Origin: Diphasiastrum complanatum
Taxonomy: Eukaryota > Streptophyta > Lycopodiopsida > Lycopodiales > Lycopodiaceae
Assembly (NCBI GenBank): GCA_029204225.1
Contig: CM055094.1
Span: 23,518,541-23,582,540, forward strand
Reading direction: 5' to 3'
Length of the DNA: 64,000 nt
Shown here in pieces: positions 31,687-42,551 of this stretch (position 1 is the first letter of the stretch; each line of letters begins with the position of its first letter). A program made the position numbers and the translations under genes. The notes below the pieces were generated by a model. The model made no database searches, was not told where the DNA came from, and saw nothing but the letters and a program-made list of their open reading frames with translations.

Positions 31687-32520
31687 ATGGCTAAAGAATC
31701 AGAAGCTATCGATTTTTTGGATCGGTTGGATGGCACAAACTACTCCTTGTGGAGTTACATGATGAAGAATCTTCTCATAGCAAAAGGGCTGTGGGATTTG
31801 GTCAATGATGATGAGGAAAGGCCTCCATCTTTGGCACCTCCTACACCTCGTGGATCATCATCATCAACATCATCTTCTACATCTTCGGAAGAACAAAAGA
31901 AGTGGGATAGAAGGGATGCACAAGCACATTCTATGGTTGCTCTTGCTGTGAAAAGATCTATCTTACCTCATATTAGGTCTTGTAAGACATCTAAAAGTGT
32001 GTGGGATACACTTTATACTATGTATAGAGTCAAAAATCTAGCAAGAGTGGTGTATCTTAGAAATCAGCTTTCTTTGTTGAAGATGCAAGAAGGGGATCAA
32101 GTGACCAATCACTTGACGAAGATCAAGGATCTTCATGAGGAGCTTCTCAATATTGATGAGATAATTGAGAATGCTCAATTTGTTTCCATTACTCTCAACT
32201 CATTACCTTCGTCTTATCTTCCATTTGTTTCATCTTTGAGTATCTCTCTTATGGGACAACAACTCTCCTTTGATGAACTTGTTGGGCTGCTTCTTCAAGG
32301 GGAGCAAACGAGGCAAAACTTTGCGGGTGACACTCAACAAGATCAAGCTTTCTTCATAAAAGTCAAGGGAAAAGGCAAGTCAAAAGGAAAGGGAAAGCCT
32401 CCTTCCAAGGATGAGCAAAAGCCCGTTGGAGATTAAAATGTCAACACTCAAAAGAAGAAAGGGAAGTGCCATTATTACAAAGGTATGGGCACTTCATCAA
32501 GGATTGTAAGAAGAAGCTTG
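31687..32520 (+). pseudogene. copia gag (UBN2-type) with a degraded zinc knuckle
   Basis: Start at ATG 31687 (MAKESEAIDFLDRLDGTNYS) is preferred because the usual copia gag begins with this 'LDGxNYxxW' segment. Motifs: LWSYMMKNLLIAKGLWDLV, a Ser/Thr-rich insert, DAQAHSMVALAVKRSILPHI, SVWDTLYTMYRVKNLARVVY and IKDLHEELLNIDEII, then SFDELVGLLLQGEQTRQNF. A stop at 32434-32436 and a frameshift precede the knuckle, which reads CHYY...GHFIKDC with the second Cys lost. Gag forms the particle. Confidence 0.92.
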
Positions 32521-32933
32521 CGAAAGAGGAGAGTAAAGGAATTGATACTAGTGCTTCACTTGCTACTTTGGAGCAAGAGCTTGAAGCTAGTGGTAATCTC
32601 TTCAACCAAGACTATGCTTTTGAGTCGAATATTGCTTCTACTAGTACTACTACATCTATGAGAAATTCAGATTCTGTTTTGCAAGTTGCTGATTTTCAGC
32701 CCATTGAATGGGTGACTGATAATGGTGTTACTCGTCATATGACTTCTCGCAAAAAAACATTCACTAAATTAGTGAAAGTGCAAAATGGAAGTAAGGTACA
32801 ATTTGCAGATGATGCATCTTATTCTATTCATGGAATTGGAATTGTAGCCATCATTTTGCCTAATGGTGAAGAAAAGTACATTAAGAATGTGCTTTATGTT
32901 CCTGGAATCAAGAAGAATCTTCTTTCGGTTTAA
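32466..32933 (+). pseudogene. copia protease
   Basis: Frame 32466-32933. After the knuckle remnant (GHFIKDCKKKLAKEES) comes the protease: PIEWVTDNGVTRHMTSRKKT, VQNGSKVQFADDASYSIHGI and EKYIKNVLYVPGIKKNLLSV. The active-site triad reads D-N-G instead of D-S-G, so even an intact frame would probably be inactive. A TAA ends it at 32931-32933, and a frameshift leads to the integrase. Confidence 0.88.
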
Positions 32934-34101
32934 CTATGTTGAAGCAAGGACTAGTTGCTGAGTTCAAAGAAGATAAGTGTCTTGTCAAGGATTCTAAAAG
33001 ATCACACTTGATTATTGTTTCGGGAACGATGCATGTTGGCTTATTCATTATGGATACCTATGAGCGACGAATTCCCTCTACATGTCTTTTTGCTTCTACA
33101 TGACAATCATTGGAGTTGGCTGAATTGTGGCACGCAAGGTTTGGGCATCTCAACTTTGCAAGTTTGAAGAAGCTGAAGACATTTAATATGGTAGAAGACA
33201 TTCCTACTATTGAGCAGCCGGAAGGGCTTGTATGTGAGGGGTGCATACTTGGAAAGTTTCAAAGGAAACCTTTTCCAATTGATGGAACTATGAGGGTTTT
33301 TGATAAATTTGATTTGGTTCATAGTGATGTTTGTGGTCCAATGAGGACCGAATCCATTGGAAAGTGCATCTATTTTGTGACTTTTATTGATGACTTTTTC
33401 CATTTCACATGGATCTATCATATGAAGGCTAAATCAGAAGTTTTTCAACGTTTCAAATATTTTCTAGCAATGGTGGAAAATCAGTTTGGGCATTCTTTGA
33501 AGACCCTACGCACCAATGGAGGAGGGGAATACATTAAGAATATTTTTGGTGCATTTCTTTGAGAAAAGGAAATCCTACATCAAATGACAACTCCTTATAT
33601 GCCTCAACAAAATGGTGTTGCCGAGCGAAAGAATCGCACACTTATGGAGATGGCCCGTTGCATGCTCAAAGCAAAGGGGCTGCCTCACAAGTTTTGGGCT
33701 GAAGCGGTTATAACTGCAGCATACATAAGCAACCGTTGTCCTACTAAAGCATTGAAAGTATTAATTTCTTATGAATTTTGGTATGGAAAGAAGCCTACAA
33801 TCTCTCACTTTCGCATTTTTGGTTGTACGGCTTATGCTTTTGTAAACTTTGTACAAAGCTTGAGGATAAAGGAGTTAAATGCATTTTTGTTGGTTGTAGT
33901 AGTGAAAGCAAAGGCTATAGGCTGTTCAATTTGAGCACTAACAAGATTATTGTTAGTCGTGATGTGCATTTTGATGAAAACAATTCATTGGAAATGACAC
34001 CAACTCATATCTTGAAGGGGGATAGCCCACATAGTGTGAATGTTGAAGTTTTTCCAGATTTGGTACCATCTTCTATTGCTGGAGATAAGGGGCAGCAATG
34101 A
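32934..34101 (+). pseudogene. copia integrase
   Basis: Zinc finger ELWHARFGHLNFASLKKL ... CEGCILGKFQRKPFP. Catalytic core: LVHSDVCGPMRTESIGK (first Asp), LKTLRTNGGGEYIKNIFG, where the second Asp is replaced (usual D-N-G-G-E-Y; here T-N-G-G-G-E-Y), then PQQNGVAERKNRTLMEMARC (Glu). The GKKP box is WYGKKPTISHFRIFGCTAYA. Then come KCIFVGCSSESKGYRLF and VSRDVHFDENNSLE. Stops at 33102-33104 and 33560-33562 and a frameshift near 33850 inactivate it. Confidence 0.92.
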
Positions 34102-35383
34102 ACCAATTTCGACCTGCCCAACACCTCATCAAGTTTAGAGCCTAATGTTCATCAAGAACTGCTCGTTGTTGCTCAAAATTAGCCTGCAGGAACTATTGGA
34201 TAGCAAGGACCAGTTTTGGAAGATCTTGGACAGCCAAGTGCGATGTCGGAGGATCTTGGACAACAAATTGTAAGAAGAGACATGGCTGTTGGATAGCACA
34301 AAACAATCCCACGATGGCTGTTGTTGACTTTGCGGGACAAGAAAGTAAGCTCATTTTATGATGGAAAGACAGATGCCTCTACAAAATCAGTGGACTATGT
34401 TGATTTCAGATTTTTCTCTTACATCTCATGGAGATTTTGCGGAAGAACCTATTTTCTATGAGCAAGCCAAGGGAGTAAAATGTTGGGATATTGCGATGCA
34501 AGATGAGTACGACTCACTTATGAAGAACCAAATTTGGGTTCTTGTTGATCTTCCTCATGGGAAGAAGACAATTGGTTCTAAATGGGTATACAAAATCAAG
34601 TATAAGGCAGATGGTACCATTGAAAGGTTCAAGGCAAGGCTCGTTGCCAAAGGCTATGCTTAGCAAAAGGGGATTGATTATGAGGAGACTTTTTCTCCTG
34701 ATGCTCGGATGACTACTGTGAGGGTAGTAACCTCTTTGGCTGCCCACTTTGGTTGGCGTTTGTGGCAACCTGACATAAAGGCAACATTCCTCAATGGTGA
34801 TCTCAATGAGGAAGTGTACATTCAACAACCTGCTGGTTTTTTATTTGAAGGCCAAGAAGATAAAGTTTGTCTTCTCAAGAAGGCACTTTATGGATTGAAG
34901 AAAGCTCGGAGGATGTGGTATCAAAAGATACATGTCTACTTTTGTGATCGAGGGTTTACTAATGGTCCTAGCGAATCTACTCTTTATGTCAAGCATACTT
35001 CAGATTATATCATCATTATTTTGCTTTATGTTGATGATATTATTATTACGGGAAGTAATGAGCAGGAGATTGATGTCGTAATACTTGATCTTGGTATGAT
35101 GAAACCTCAAATTTAGGCCTATTGCACTTTTATCTTGGTCTTGAATTTGTACAAAAAGGGGCTGGAATTTTCATCTCTCAAGAACGCTACATTGGACAGA
35201 TTTTGAAGCGGTTCAAGATGGAAGTTTGCAAGCCAGTTGCTACACCTATGGAGACAGGTCTGAAATTAAGTAGTAAGGTAATGGTGAATCATTTGACACT
35301 ACTTTATATTGTCAAGCTATTGGCTGTCTCATTTACCTATGTAATTCAAGACCGGACATTTCTTATAGTGTCTCACTCATGAG
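34102..35383 (+). pseudogene. copia reverse transcriptase
   Basis: A degraded linker with several stops (34102-34360), then RT: YEQAKGVKCWDIAMQDEYDS, NQIWVLVDLPHGKKTIGSKW, RFKARLVAKGYA, a TAG, GIDYEETFSPDARMTTVRVV, WRLWQPDIKATFLNGDLNEE, VCLLKKALYGLKKARRMWYQ and catalytic LLYVDDIIITGS (35024-35056). After a TAG at about 35116 come FYLGLEFVQKGAGIFISQER and KPVATPMETGLKLS. Frames change at about 35120 and 35300. Confidence 0.92.
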
Positions 35384-35683
35384 TCAATTTATGCATGTCC
35401 CGATGACATCACATTGGAAAGCGTCGAAGAGGATCTCTCGATATCTTCAAGGAACAAGAAGTCATGGACTGGTTTTTCCTGCTTGTGATTATGCATGTTT
35501 GGTTGGTTTTAGTGACTCGGATTGGGGTGGAGATCAAGACTCTAGACGCTCTACAAGTGGACATTGCTTTTTCTATGAAAATTCTACAATTTCTTGGTCA
35601 AGTAAAAAGCAGCCCACTGTTGCTAGTTCTTCTAGTGAGGCAGAATATAGAGCGATTCTTTCAGCCACAACAAAGTGTTTATG
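35379..35683 (+). pseudogene. copia RNase H, left part (before DNA transposon)
   Basis: MSQFMHVPMTSHWKASKRIS, RYLQGTRSHGLVF, LVGFSDSDWGGDQDSRRSTS, WSSKKQPTVASSSSEAEYRA and ILSATTKCL. The reading is cut after ...TGTTTATG (35683). Joining this to GCTGAGAAG at 42586 restores an in-frame Leu-Trp-Leu-Arg-Arg, the usual copia sequence here, without any extra base. Confidence 0.93.
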
Positions 35684-35717
35684 CATTAGAGGAGTTCTCA
35701 ATATCAAAAAGACCCTT
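35684..35717 (+). repeat. Left terminal inverted repeat
   Basis: 34 bases, beginning CATTAGAGGAGTTCTC and ending AAAAAGACCCTT. Exact complement of 42552-42585. Confidence 0.97.
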
Positions 35718-36194
35718 CAAGGAATGCCATGTAGGATATAGAAAATATCAAAATAAAAAAAACAATCTTGTTTATTTCTTGCCCACACCACTCCCAAGGC
35801 CTCCCCAACTCCCAATGATCTAACCACAGTGTCTATAGTCACAGTTAAGAACTGTTAACAGTTTGTAGTATAACTTGACTAAATTCAAAAATATTCCCTC
35901 CATTGGTTATGAAAAGGGCAATATTTTCATTGGATCTAGAATATGACTGCCATCCCCAAATTCGAATCAGGAAAAATTTCAAAATGTTTACATATGCATT
36001 CCTTCCACAAGAATGGAAATATGAGCGCCAACTACCTATTGGAATGAAAAAATGACAAATTTGAATCAAGCATACAAGCATGGAGATTGGATTGATCGTA
36101 CATACTATATAATATAATCAAAGATGAGTATTTTGTTTTGCTTCATAGAATCTGGTCATAGTACTTTGATGCAACTGATTACTCTATTATTTTT
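35718..36194. other. Left subterminal region of the DNA transposon
   Basis: AT-rich, no coding signal, no copies of the ATATCGCACTTGTGCG repeat found near the other gene. Contains the presumed promoter and 5' UTR of the plus-strand gene. No clear TATA box could be assigned. Confidence 0.4.
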
Positions 36195-37588
36195 TTGATG
36201 ATGACATTATATCATTTACATGTGGATATCCCTATTGATTTGGCACCTTTGCAGAGAAGAGGAGGCAAAGGAATTCAAATATCTGCTGAGGATCGTTCTC
36301 GTTACAGGGCAGAAGGGAAAAAAAACTTGGATTTATGGATAGATGGAACATTATATCCACAAGATCCAAGCACTTTGACACATCCCACATTCTTTTCAAT
36401 AACTCATTTAGTTACATGGATATGCAATGGGCATAGTGGATTACTAGGATATTGTGAAAGATTGTAGAACCATGGAAAACAACTTTATATGAATAAAGTT
36501 CACTTTTTAGAAGGTGAGTTAATTCAAATATCCTCTTATTGTCAGAATAGAGATTGTCATCTCCAAAAGACGTTAGAAGAAAATGAACAACTTAAAAAAA
36601 AAAACAATGAATCATTATAGAAGATAACAATCAATATCAAATTAGACCTAGAGCAAATGCAATCAGTCTTACAGTCTATTCGTATTGAAAACTTACAATT
36701 ATTGAAAGATGTGGATTTGGCAAAGAAAAAGGCTGAAAGTAAGAAGCGAAAGCGACAAAGTTGCAAGGATATTCAAACGCTTTCAAAAGGAGGTTATTGA
36801 AATAGAAGGATCCGTGCATTCAAGTAAGCATATTTTGGTTTTTGTAAGTTTTTCAATGACATTTGGATTTAATTTCAGCTATGGTGATATTTTGTTAACT
36901 ATCTGCTTTTTTGGAGATCTGCATTAGTAGCTCCTCGGAATATTAAAGACAATGCTTCACTAAGAATGTCATTGGACACAATATTGACTTGCAAATCCAC
37001 TGAGCGTATCATGATGAACAATAAGATTTCACATGTAAAGTGTAAAATAGCAGAGCCTTTGATGGTGGACATTCAAAAAAATTTAGATAAGACTATAGTT
37101 CAGGGTGCTTGTGATTTTGCAGGTATTAGCAGGGAAGCATATGCAACAATATTTAAACTAATTAGAGAAGCTTTTAAGCAAGTTTAAAAATTAGAAAAGT
37201 CCCAATCCCTAGGACATATCACTTGAAGAAAGAGAGGGATACATTAAACATAGGTATGCATAAGATCACTGGAACTCCATTTCATATTGAGGAGGTGTAT
37301 GAAATTGATGGAAGATCGATATTCTATAATTCATCAAACAATTTATTTGTTGATTTAAATTACTTGTTGAGATACATCATCACATTCTATGATATAACTT
37401 ATGAAAAGGTGAATGGCAAAATAATCATAGTACTTAAGTTAGATGAGTCAGAAATTGTGAAAGAGCAGAAGATGGAGAGGGTTAGTATAACTCTCATGAA
37501 TGGTGCTCTATCATAAACAGAGAACCAAGAAGATTTCAAATTCAGTGTCCAGTCAGAAAATGATATATGGTGATTGGCAGCGTTTCAA

Positions 37589-37669
37589 GTAACTAGCCTC
37601 ATTATTATATTACATTCATTGAATAGTATTAATACAATGTAAACTAAGTCTGATTAATTCTTTGGACAG
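37589..37669 (+). other. Intron in the transposase-like gene
   Basis: Starts GTAACTAGCC, ends TTTGGACAG. 81 bases, phase 0, joining ...AAFQ to VLKEDHDILS. AT-rich, as plant introns are. Confidence 0.7.
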
Positions 37670-38488
37670 GTGCTGAAAGAGGATCATGATATATTATCAT
37701 GGATATTCTCAAGGACATCTTATCCTAGGATCATCAAGGACCATATAAATGGAGAACTTCTCAATGTTCCAGGAGTTGGAGACTTCAATGTTGAATGGCA
37801 CTTAGCAGGTGATTTGAAAACATTGAAATGTATGTATAATGTCTCTCACGGTGCTACATCAAAACACCCTTGTTTGTACTGCATGAAAATGGCAAAATAT
37901 GTAACTAGGAGTACAGGAATTACTAGAGAATATGCAGATCCAAATTGGAAGCCTGTGCTGCCTATCCCCTTAAAAAATGTGCATGTTTGCACTCTTCATG
38001 CAAAAGTTAGATTAATAGAAAAGATCATTTATCTCCATATAGTTTTTGCTTGGAATACTAAGCCAGCATCATTAGCAAAGGAAGATATCTCTCGATTAGA
38101 AGATGTTTTATCAAAAGCAGGACTCCATAAAGGACATGTCAAAATTCAAAAATATGAAAAGCTTTCAGGAAAGAATGGGAACATGCCAACTAAGCCAAGC
38201 ATAGGAGGAGCAAAAGCACGTCATTTTCTATCAAATCATACTGGTAAGGCTTCTAATATTCAACACTCAGTCTGGACAAATATTATTGCTGGCACTCAGG
38301 ACTTCGATAAAGACGGCAAAACCAGAGTACTAAAAGTTGATGTATGGAAAAAGCTTGATAGTATGATTGCTATTTTAAGAAAAGAAAAATACTTTGATAT
38401 TGATAAGAAAGCTGTCCAAAGGACTTGTGTCAAGTTTGTTAATGCAGTATCAAAAGCATGGGGAGAAGATCACATCACTCATTACATG

Positions 38489-38577
38489 GTTAGTATAAAA
38501 TTTTCAAAATGCTTTCAAATTTTCATATATATTTAGATCCAAACATAAGACTAACATTATGATTTTGACATGTGCAG
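38489..38577 (+). other. Intron in the transposase-like gene
   Basis: Starts GTTAGTATAAAA, ends ACATGTGCAG. 89 bases. Splicing joins ITHYM to HILRDHTTFF in frame. Unspliced reading meets a stop (38534-38536). Confidence 0.75.
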
Positions 38578-38983
38578 CACATACTAAGAGATCATACAAC
38601 ATTTTTTGCAAATACATATGGAAGCTTGAGTGTATGGTCGTCACAAGGGATGGAGAAGTCACACTGGCAAGCATGAGCAGCATTTAATCGAAATACACAA
38701 CATAGAGGAACCAATGAAAAACAAAATTAAATTTGTCAATTGTTTCAGTGGTTCTACCGCAGAGTTCAGATTCGACATATAACAAAGTCCACACAATACA
38801 ACAAGTTTAGAAAAGCATGCAAGTTCATACAGGAAGAGAAAATTAGATGATTGATGAGTAGAAGATCATCATTGTCATCAGATCATGACATGTTCAGAAT
38901 TGCTTTGCAAATTCATTGAACAAGAGAGGAGAAATACCCAATGTAAATGTATTGACTGTATTATACTAAATACAAAGTGTCAA

Positions 38984-40474
38984 CTATTCATCATCTGATC
39001 TAGTATCAGATTCTATGGCAGTATTGTCATGAAGAAATTCTCTACTAGTGTATGCATCTAATAGATGTGCATTATCCTTATTTTCACTAAGCTCAATATA
39101 AGTGGAATACAATGAATAATGGGAGCTCCTTAAAGGAACATTCCCATCAGTAAAGCCTAAAATGTTCAAAACATAAGATCTTTTGACAAAAATGATCTTA
39201 TTCGATTTATGTCCTCCTAGCTAGAATGATAAAGCTTTAACTGCCATTATAAGACTCTCCCCGACTGGGCTTCGCTTGGAATGAGCAATACAAATATCAT
39301 TATTCAGGAAATGCCTAAGATAGTGGCCCAATCCACTGTCCCTCTGGAACGAGGATGCGTGTTGTCTGAAACCACCTCGTCTTGCAGCAAAATTATCTAT
39401 TATGAGAGCATCCTGCAAAGGAAATATGTTAGCAAAAACACATTCAGTGATTGAAAACATTCAAATGCAAGAAAGATTAAACACTTACACATTCTTCATC
39501 ATCAGCAGCAACCAGATCAGGATGATCAATATAATGACCACGTACTGAAGTGGAATCATTAGTGAAATGCATTAATGATGGACGAGGGAAGCCCATCTGG
39601 GATTGAAATGCCGTGAATTCTTCATTGGATGGTCTGCCTCGCCCATCCTAAGCTATATTTGATAAAGTCTTATTCATGCATTCTTCACCGTTCATAAGTC
39701 CCTCCTCATCATCAAAATCAATACCAACAACAAGGTCATTGGTTTCAAAATCTACAAAGTCGGAGAATTTGGAAATTGTGCCGGATAATAAACATAGAAC
39801 CTCATCCTCACGATAGTCAAAAAATCTACCTAAATCGGCAGTAGTAAAATATACATCGTCATTAATATAATATACAAACAAATTGAAAAGACATTTTGAC
39901 TCCTCCATAGATTTGGATTCATCATCAGATGTATTTTGGCTAATGAAAGAATATCGTTACATCAATAAAGTCACTTTCCTTATCAGGAGTGTCGATAAGA
40001 AAGTGATTGATATCCTTAATAGCTGACTGAATAGAGGATGGTGCAAAAGGAGGGTCAGCAACAGAAGCTTCATCATCATCTGGGATCTGAACTAACAGAA
40101 AAGTACGAAACCACTCTGAAATTCAACCAATCGACATTTCTTGTTGCAATACGGACACATTGAACTGTTTTGAAAAGATCAAACAATTTGGTGAACATTC
40201 TATCCAGTCTATGTCTGAAAGCTGAGAAAAAATTAATAAGATCAGTATAATGCATGTACTGGAGTGGACCTATGGAGAAAACATGCTTATTAAGTATATC
40301 TCTGAATCTGACATAATGGTCATAAAATACGTCAGAATATGGTCGTGCAGTCTTAAAAACATGTAGATATGGCCTGAATAGACTGTGAAAATAGTCTAGG
40401 TTTTCAGTAATCCCAAATTTACTAAGAAATGAACTCAAGTTTGAATCTTGTGAGGATGATGAGGAAGAGGCCAT
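38984..40474 (-). pseudogene. Second gene of the DNA transposon, unknown function
   Basis: Convergent with the transposase-like gene, 133 bases between stops. ATG at 40474 (MASSSSSSQDSNLSSFLSKF) is chosen because it opens a long frame: FHSLFRPYLHVFKTARPYSD, FYDHYVRFRDILNKHVFSIG and FFSAFRHRLDRMFTKLFDLF. After frame changes come DPPFAPSSIQSAIKDINHFL, LFNLFVYYINDDVYFTTADL and an acidic stretch (GIDFDDEEGLMNGEECM). Past an intron are DALIIDNFAARRGGFRQHAS, SGLGHYLRHFLNND, SKRSPVGESLIMAVKAL and the acidic C-terminus IESDTRSDDE. No known domain is recognised. A paired accessory protein, as in other two-gene transposons, is a reasonable guess. Confidence 0.5.
39413..39488 (-). other. Intron in the second gene
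   Basis: Minus strand: GTAAGTGTTT...CCTTTGCAG, 76 bases with consensus splice sites, joining ADDEEC to DALIIDNF in frame. Confidence 0.78.
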
Positions 40475-40487
40475 GGCAGTAACGTGA

Positions 40488-41280
40488 ATATCGCACTTGT
40501 GCGTGAGGGAGAATTGAACCAAAACTAACTATCAAAATGGTGCACAAGAGGGATATGTACGACAGGCAGATACCGAATATCGCACTTGTGCGCGAGTAGG
40601 TACAGTTGCAAGCAACTGAAGCGCGCACAAGAGCGATATGCCACGAATTTTGAGGACAGAAAAGGTAAAAATTAATCGGTTTTCGTGCCATTTATACTAA
40701 ATTTTTGCACGTGTGGTCAACGGGCTTAGGACATGTGTCAACTTTCAATTGGACTACAGGTGCAGGCACGTGTGAGGTGAAACCAACACACATGTGAAAT
40801 GACACCTGGACATGTGTCACATGTTTATTCGTTTGCTCGACAACACGTGTCGCTCTTGCATTAGATCGTACAAATCCCACATGTGTAATGTGACAAGGTG
40901 ACACGTGTCGCTCTCGCATTTGTCCGTACAACTCCCACACGTGTGACAGGATGTTCTTTCGCACGTGCGAACCGCGATATAAAATCACAAACTTCGATGA
41001 ACTTTTTCACTTTTTTTTAGGCTTCGCATATCGCACTTGTGCGCATCCTTCACAATCAAAATTTCTCCTATCGCCTTCCATGTGCACAGGTCCGATACGT
41101 CTGCCTACATGTCATCCCATATCGCACTTGTGCGTCTTTCCTCAAACCTAATCGTTCTCTCTGATATTCGGCTCGCACAAGTCCGATATATCGTACATTT
41201 TGTCTGTACATATCGGTACCTCTGCGAGTTCTTTATCATCCCTCCCTGCTCATCCTAACCATCATGCACAAGTCCGCTAT
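40488..41280. repeat. Array of nine ATATCGCACTTGTGCG repeats
   Basis: Four exact 16-mers at 40488, 40577, 41028 and 41119. Five inverted variants at 40541, 40624, 41083, 41173 and 41265 (for example CGCACAAGTCCGATAT). Spacing is irregular and both orientations occur. The array lies upstream of the minus-strand gene. Clustered subterminal repeats in both orientations are typical transposase-binding sites in CACTA and other plant transposons. Confidence 0.9.
40708..40967. promoter_or_regulatory. Cluster of ten CACGTG/CATGTG boxes
   Basis: CACGTG at 40708, 40767, 40844, 40902, 40938 and 40962. CATGTG at 40732, 40791, 40811 and 40880. They sit between two groups of the 16-base repeats, 0.23-0.5 kb upstream of the minus-strand ATG. 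CACGTG is the plant G-box bound by bZIP and bHLH factors. Use of these copies as regulatory sites is inferred. Confidence 0.6.
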
Positions 41281-42551
41281 CACATAGTACACGTCCATGG
41301 ATAGGAGAAAGTAGACAAGGAGGGACTTCTTCTCTCCTGGCTCATCCTCATCCCCTGCGGTTGCCACCACACCACCCGCTAGACCTAGAACGTGCATCCA
41401 CAGCAGGTGGCTCTCTGAGATACGCAAGTATCAGAGATCAATAGCTTTGTTGATCCCAAGAGCTCCATTCTATTGTGCTGTCCGGAACATAACAAAAAAT
41501 GATCTCGAACAACTGGTTAGATTCACACCCAGTGCTCTTCAGTGCCTTCATGAGGCTACTGAAGCTGGCGTACATAAAGATTCATAAAAATAGATACCAC
41601 AATCTGCAAGTTCCTTTGGACTTCTTCCTCTGTATTGCAGCTTTCCAACATCAGAGTGAATCATGTCTAATATTCCTGCAAGTGATTGTGCGGGCTCCCA
41701 TTCACTTATGCATGATGGATATAAATCTGAAAGAAAAAAACAATGTTGAAGCATTTACATCCTAATCTCAATAAAGGAAATCACCTATGATTGCTGTAGA
41801 GTGCATATGTTTTGATATACTTACAATTACATTTTTTATGATCATGAGGATTGATATCATGTACTTTGATTTTTGAATGCATATATACATGTTGCACTAA
41901 GACTTCTGATATCGATTGACCTCCTGAGGTAGTCTTAAGCTCCAAAATTTTTGCTTTTCAATAAGATTTGTAAGTCAGTTTTGCTCTTTACTTTTGTTGA
42001 AAAATTGCACTTTGATGATGGATGTAGCAATACCCATGAGTTCTTCATATATTTTGTTGGCTTCCAATTATCAGCTTCATCTTTCTCATTGTAAAGAATC
42101 ACAGAATCGATTGTAGATCTGGGTCTCCTTGCCATTGCTATTTTCAAAGCTTGGGCGCCAAAAATCGCTCTGATATGATACTTAATTTCAATTTTCCGTA
42201 TCACATTTAATCTAATGTGAATGCCAACATAGTCACAGTTACTACGTATACCATATTTTATGTAACTATACATACTATATTTCTATAACTGTAACTAGTA
42301 TAGTTAGAAAATTTCATTATACTAACCAGCATAGTCAAGTAAATTTAACTTGAGTTATTGATGTCGGGCAGGAAGAAGAAACCAATGGGATACGTCCATG
42401 TGGTCCGGACACAAATTTCAAAGTTTTCTATATTGCATTTTTATTTTTTTTAGTTAATTCGAATTATGTTACGTAGATTTAAAATCTGTGCATTTTGATT
42501 GGGCCTGGTGACGGTCGAAACTAAAGAAAAAACAATAAAAGTATCTTTACA
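41281..42551. other. Right interior of the DNA transposon, no gene recognised
   Basis: Two minus-strand open stretches (41548-41754 with SEWEPAQSLAGILDMIHSDV; 41935-42273 with IAMARRPRSTIDSVILYNEK) have protein-like composition but no recognised domain. A minus-strand CATATCAGAGC followed by TTTTTGGCGCC (about 42145-42170) superficially resembles primer sites. A captured fragment or an old nested element is possible. Confidence 0.35.

Larger units (their letters stand above)
36195..38850 (+). pseudogene. Transposase-like gene with RNase H-fold motifs and introns
   Basis: Multi-exon, now broken. The N-terminal part has IQISAEDRSRYRAEGKKNLD and a Lys/Glu-rich coiled-coil stretch (36540-36780). 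The middle part includes KVPIPRTYHLKKERDTLNIG and IIIVLKLDESEIVKEQKMER, where the first catalytic Asp could lie. Next comes EWHLAGDLKTLKCMYNVSHG followed by HPCLYCMKMAKYV: an Asp plus CxxC pair, as in RNase H-fold (DDE) transposases with a zinc-binding insert. The C-terminal end is DHITHYM joined to HILRDHTTFFANTYGSLSVW and SSQGMEKSHW. Two introns with GT-AG ends are clear: 37589-37669 and 38489-38577. A third at about 36824-36927 is possible. Stops at 37187, 37514, about 37571 and 38676 disable it. Function as transposase is inferred from motifs and from its place between terminal repeats. Confidence 0.6.

Noticed and set aside
42145-42170. Minus-strand CATATCAGAGC...GGCGCC as a retroelement primer site
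   Set aside because: The match to the initiator tRNA is short and no LTR end (TG...CA) adjoins it.
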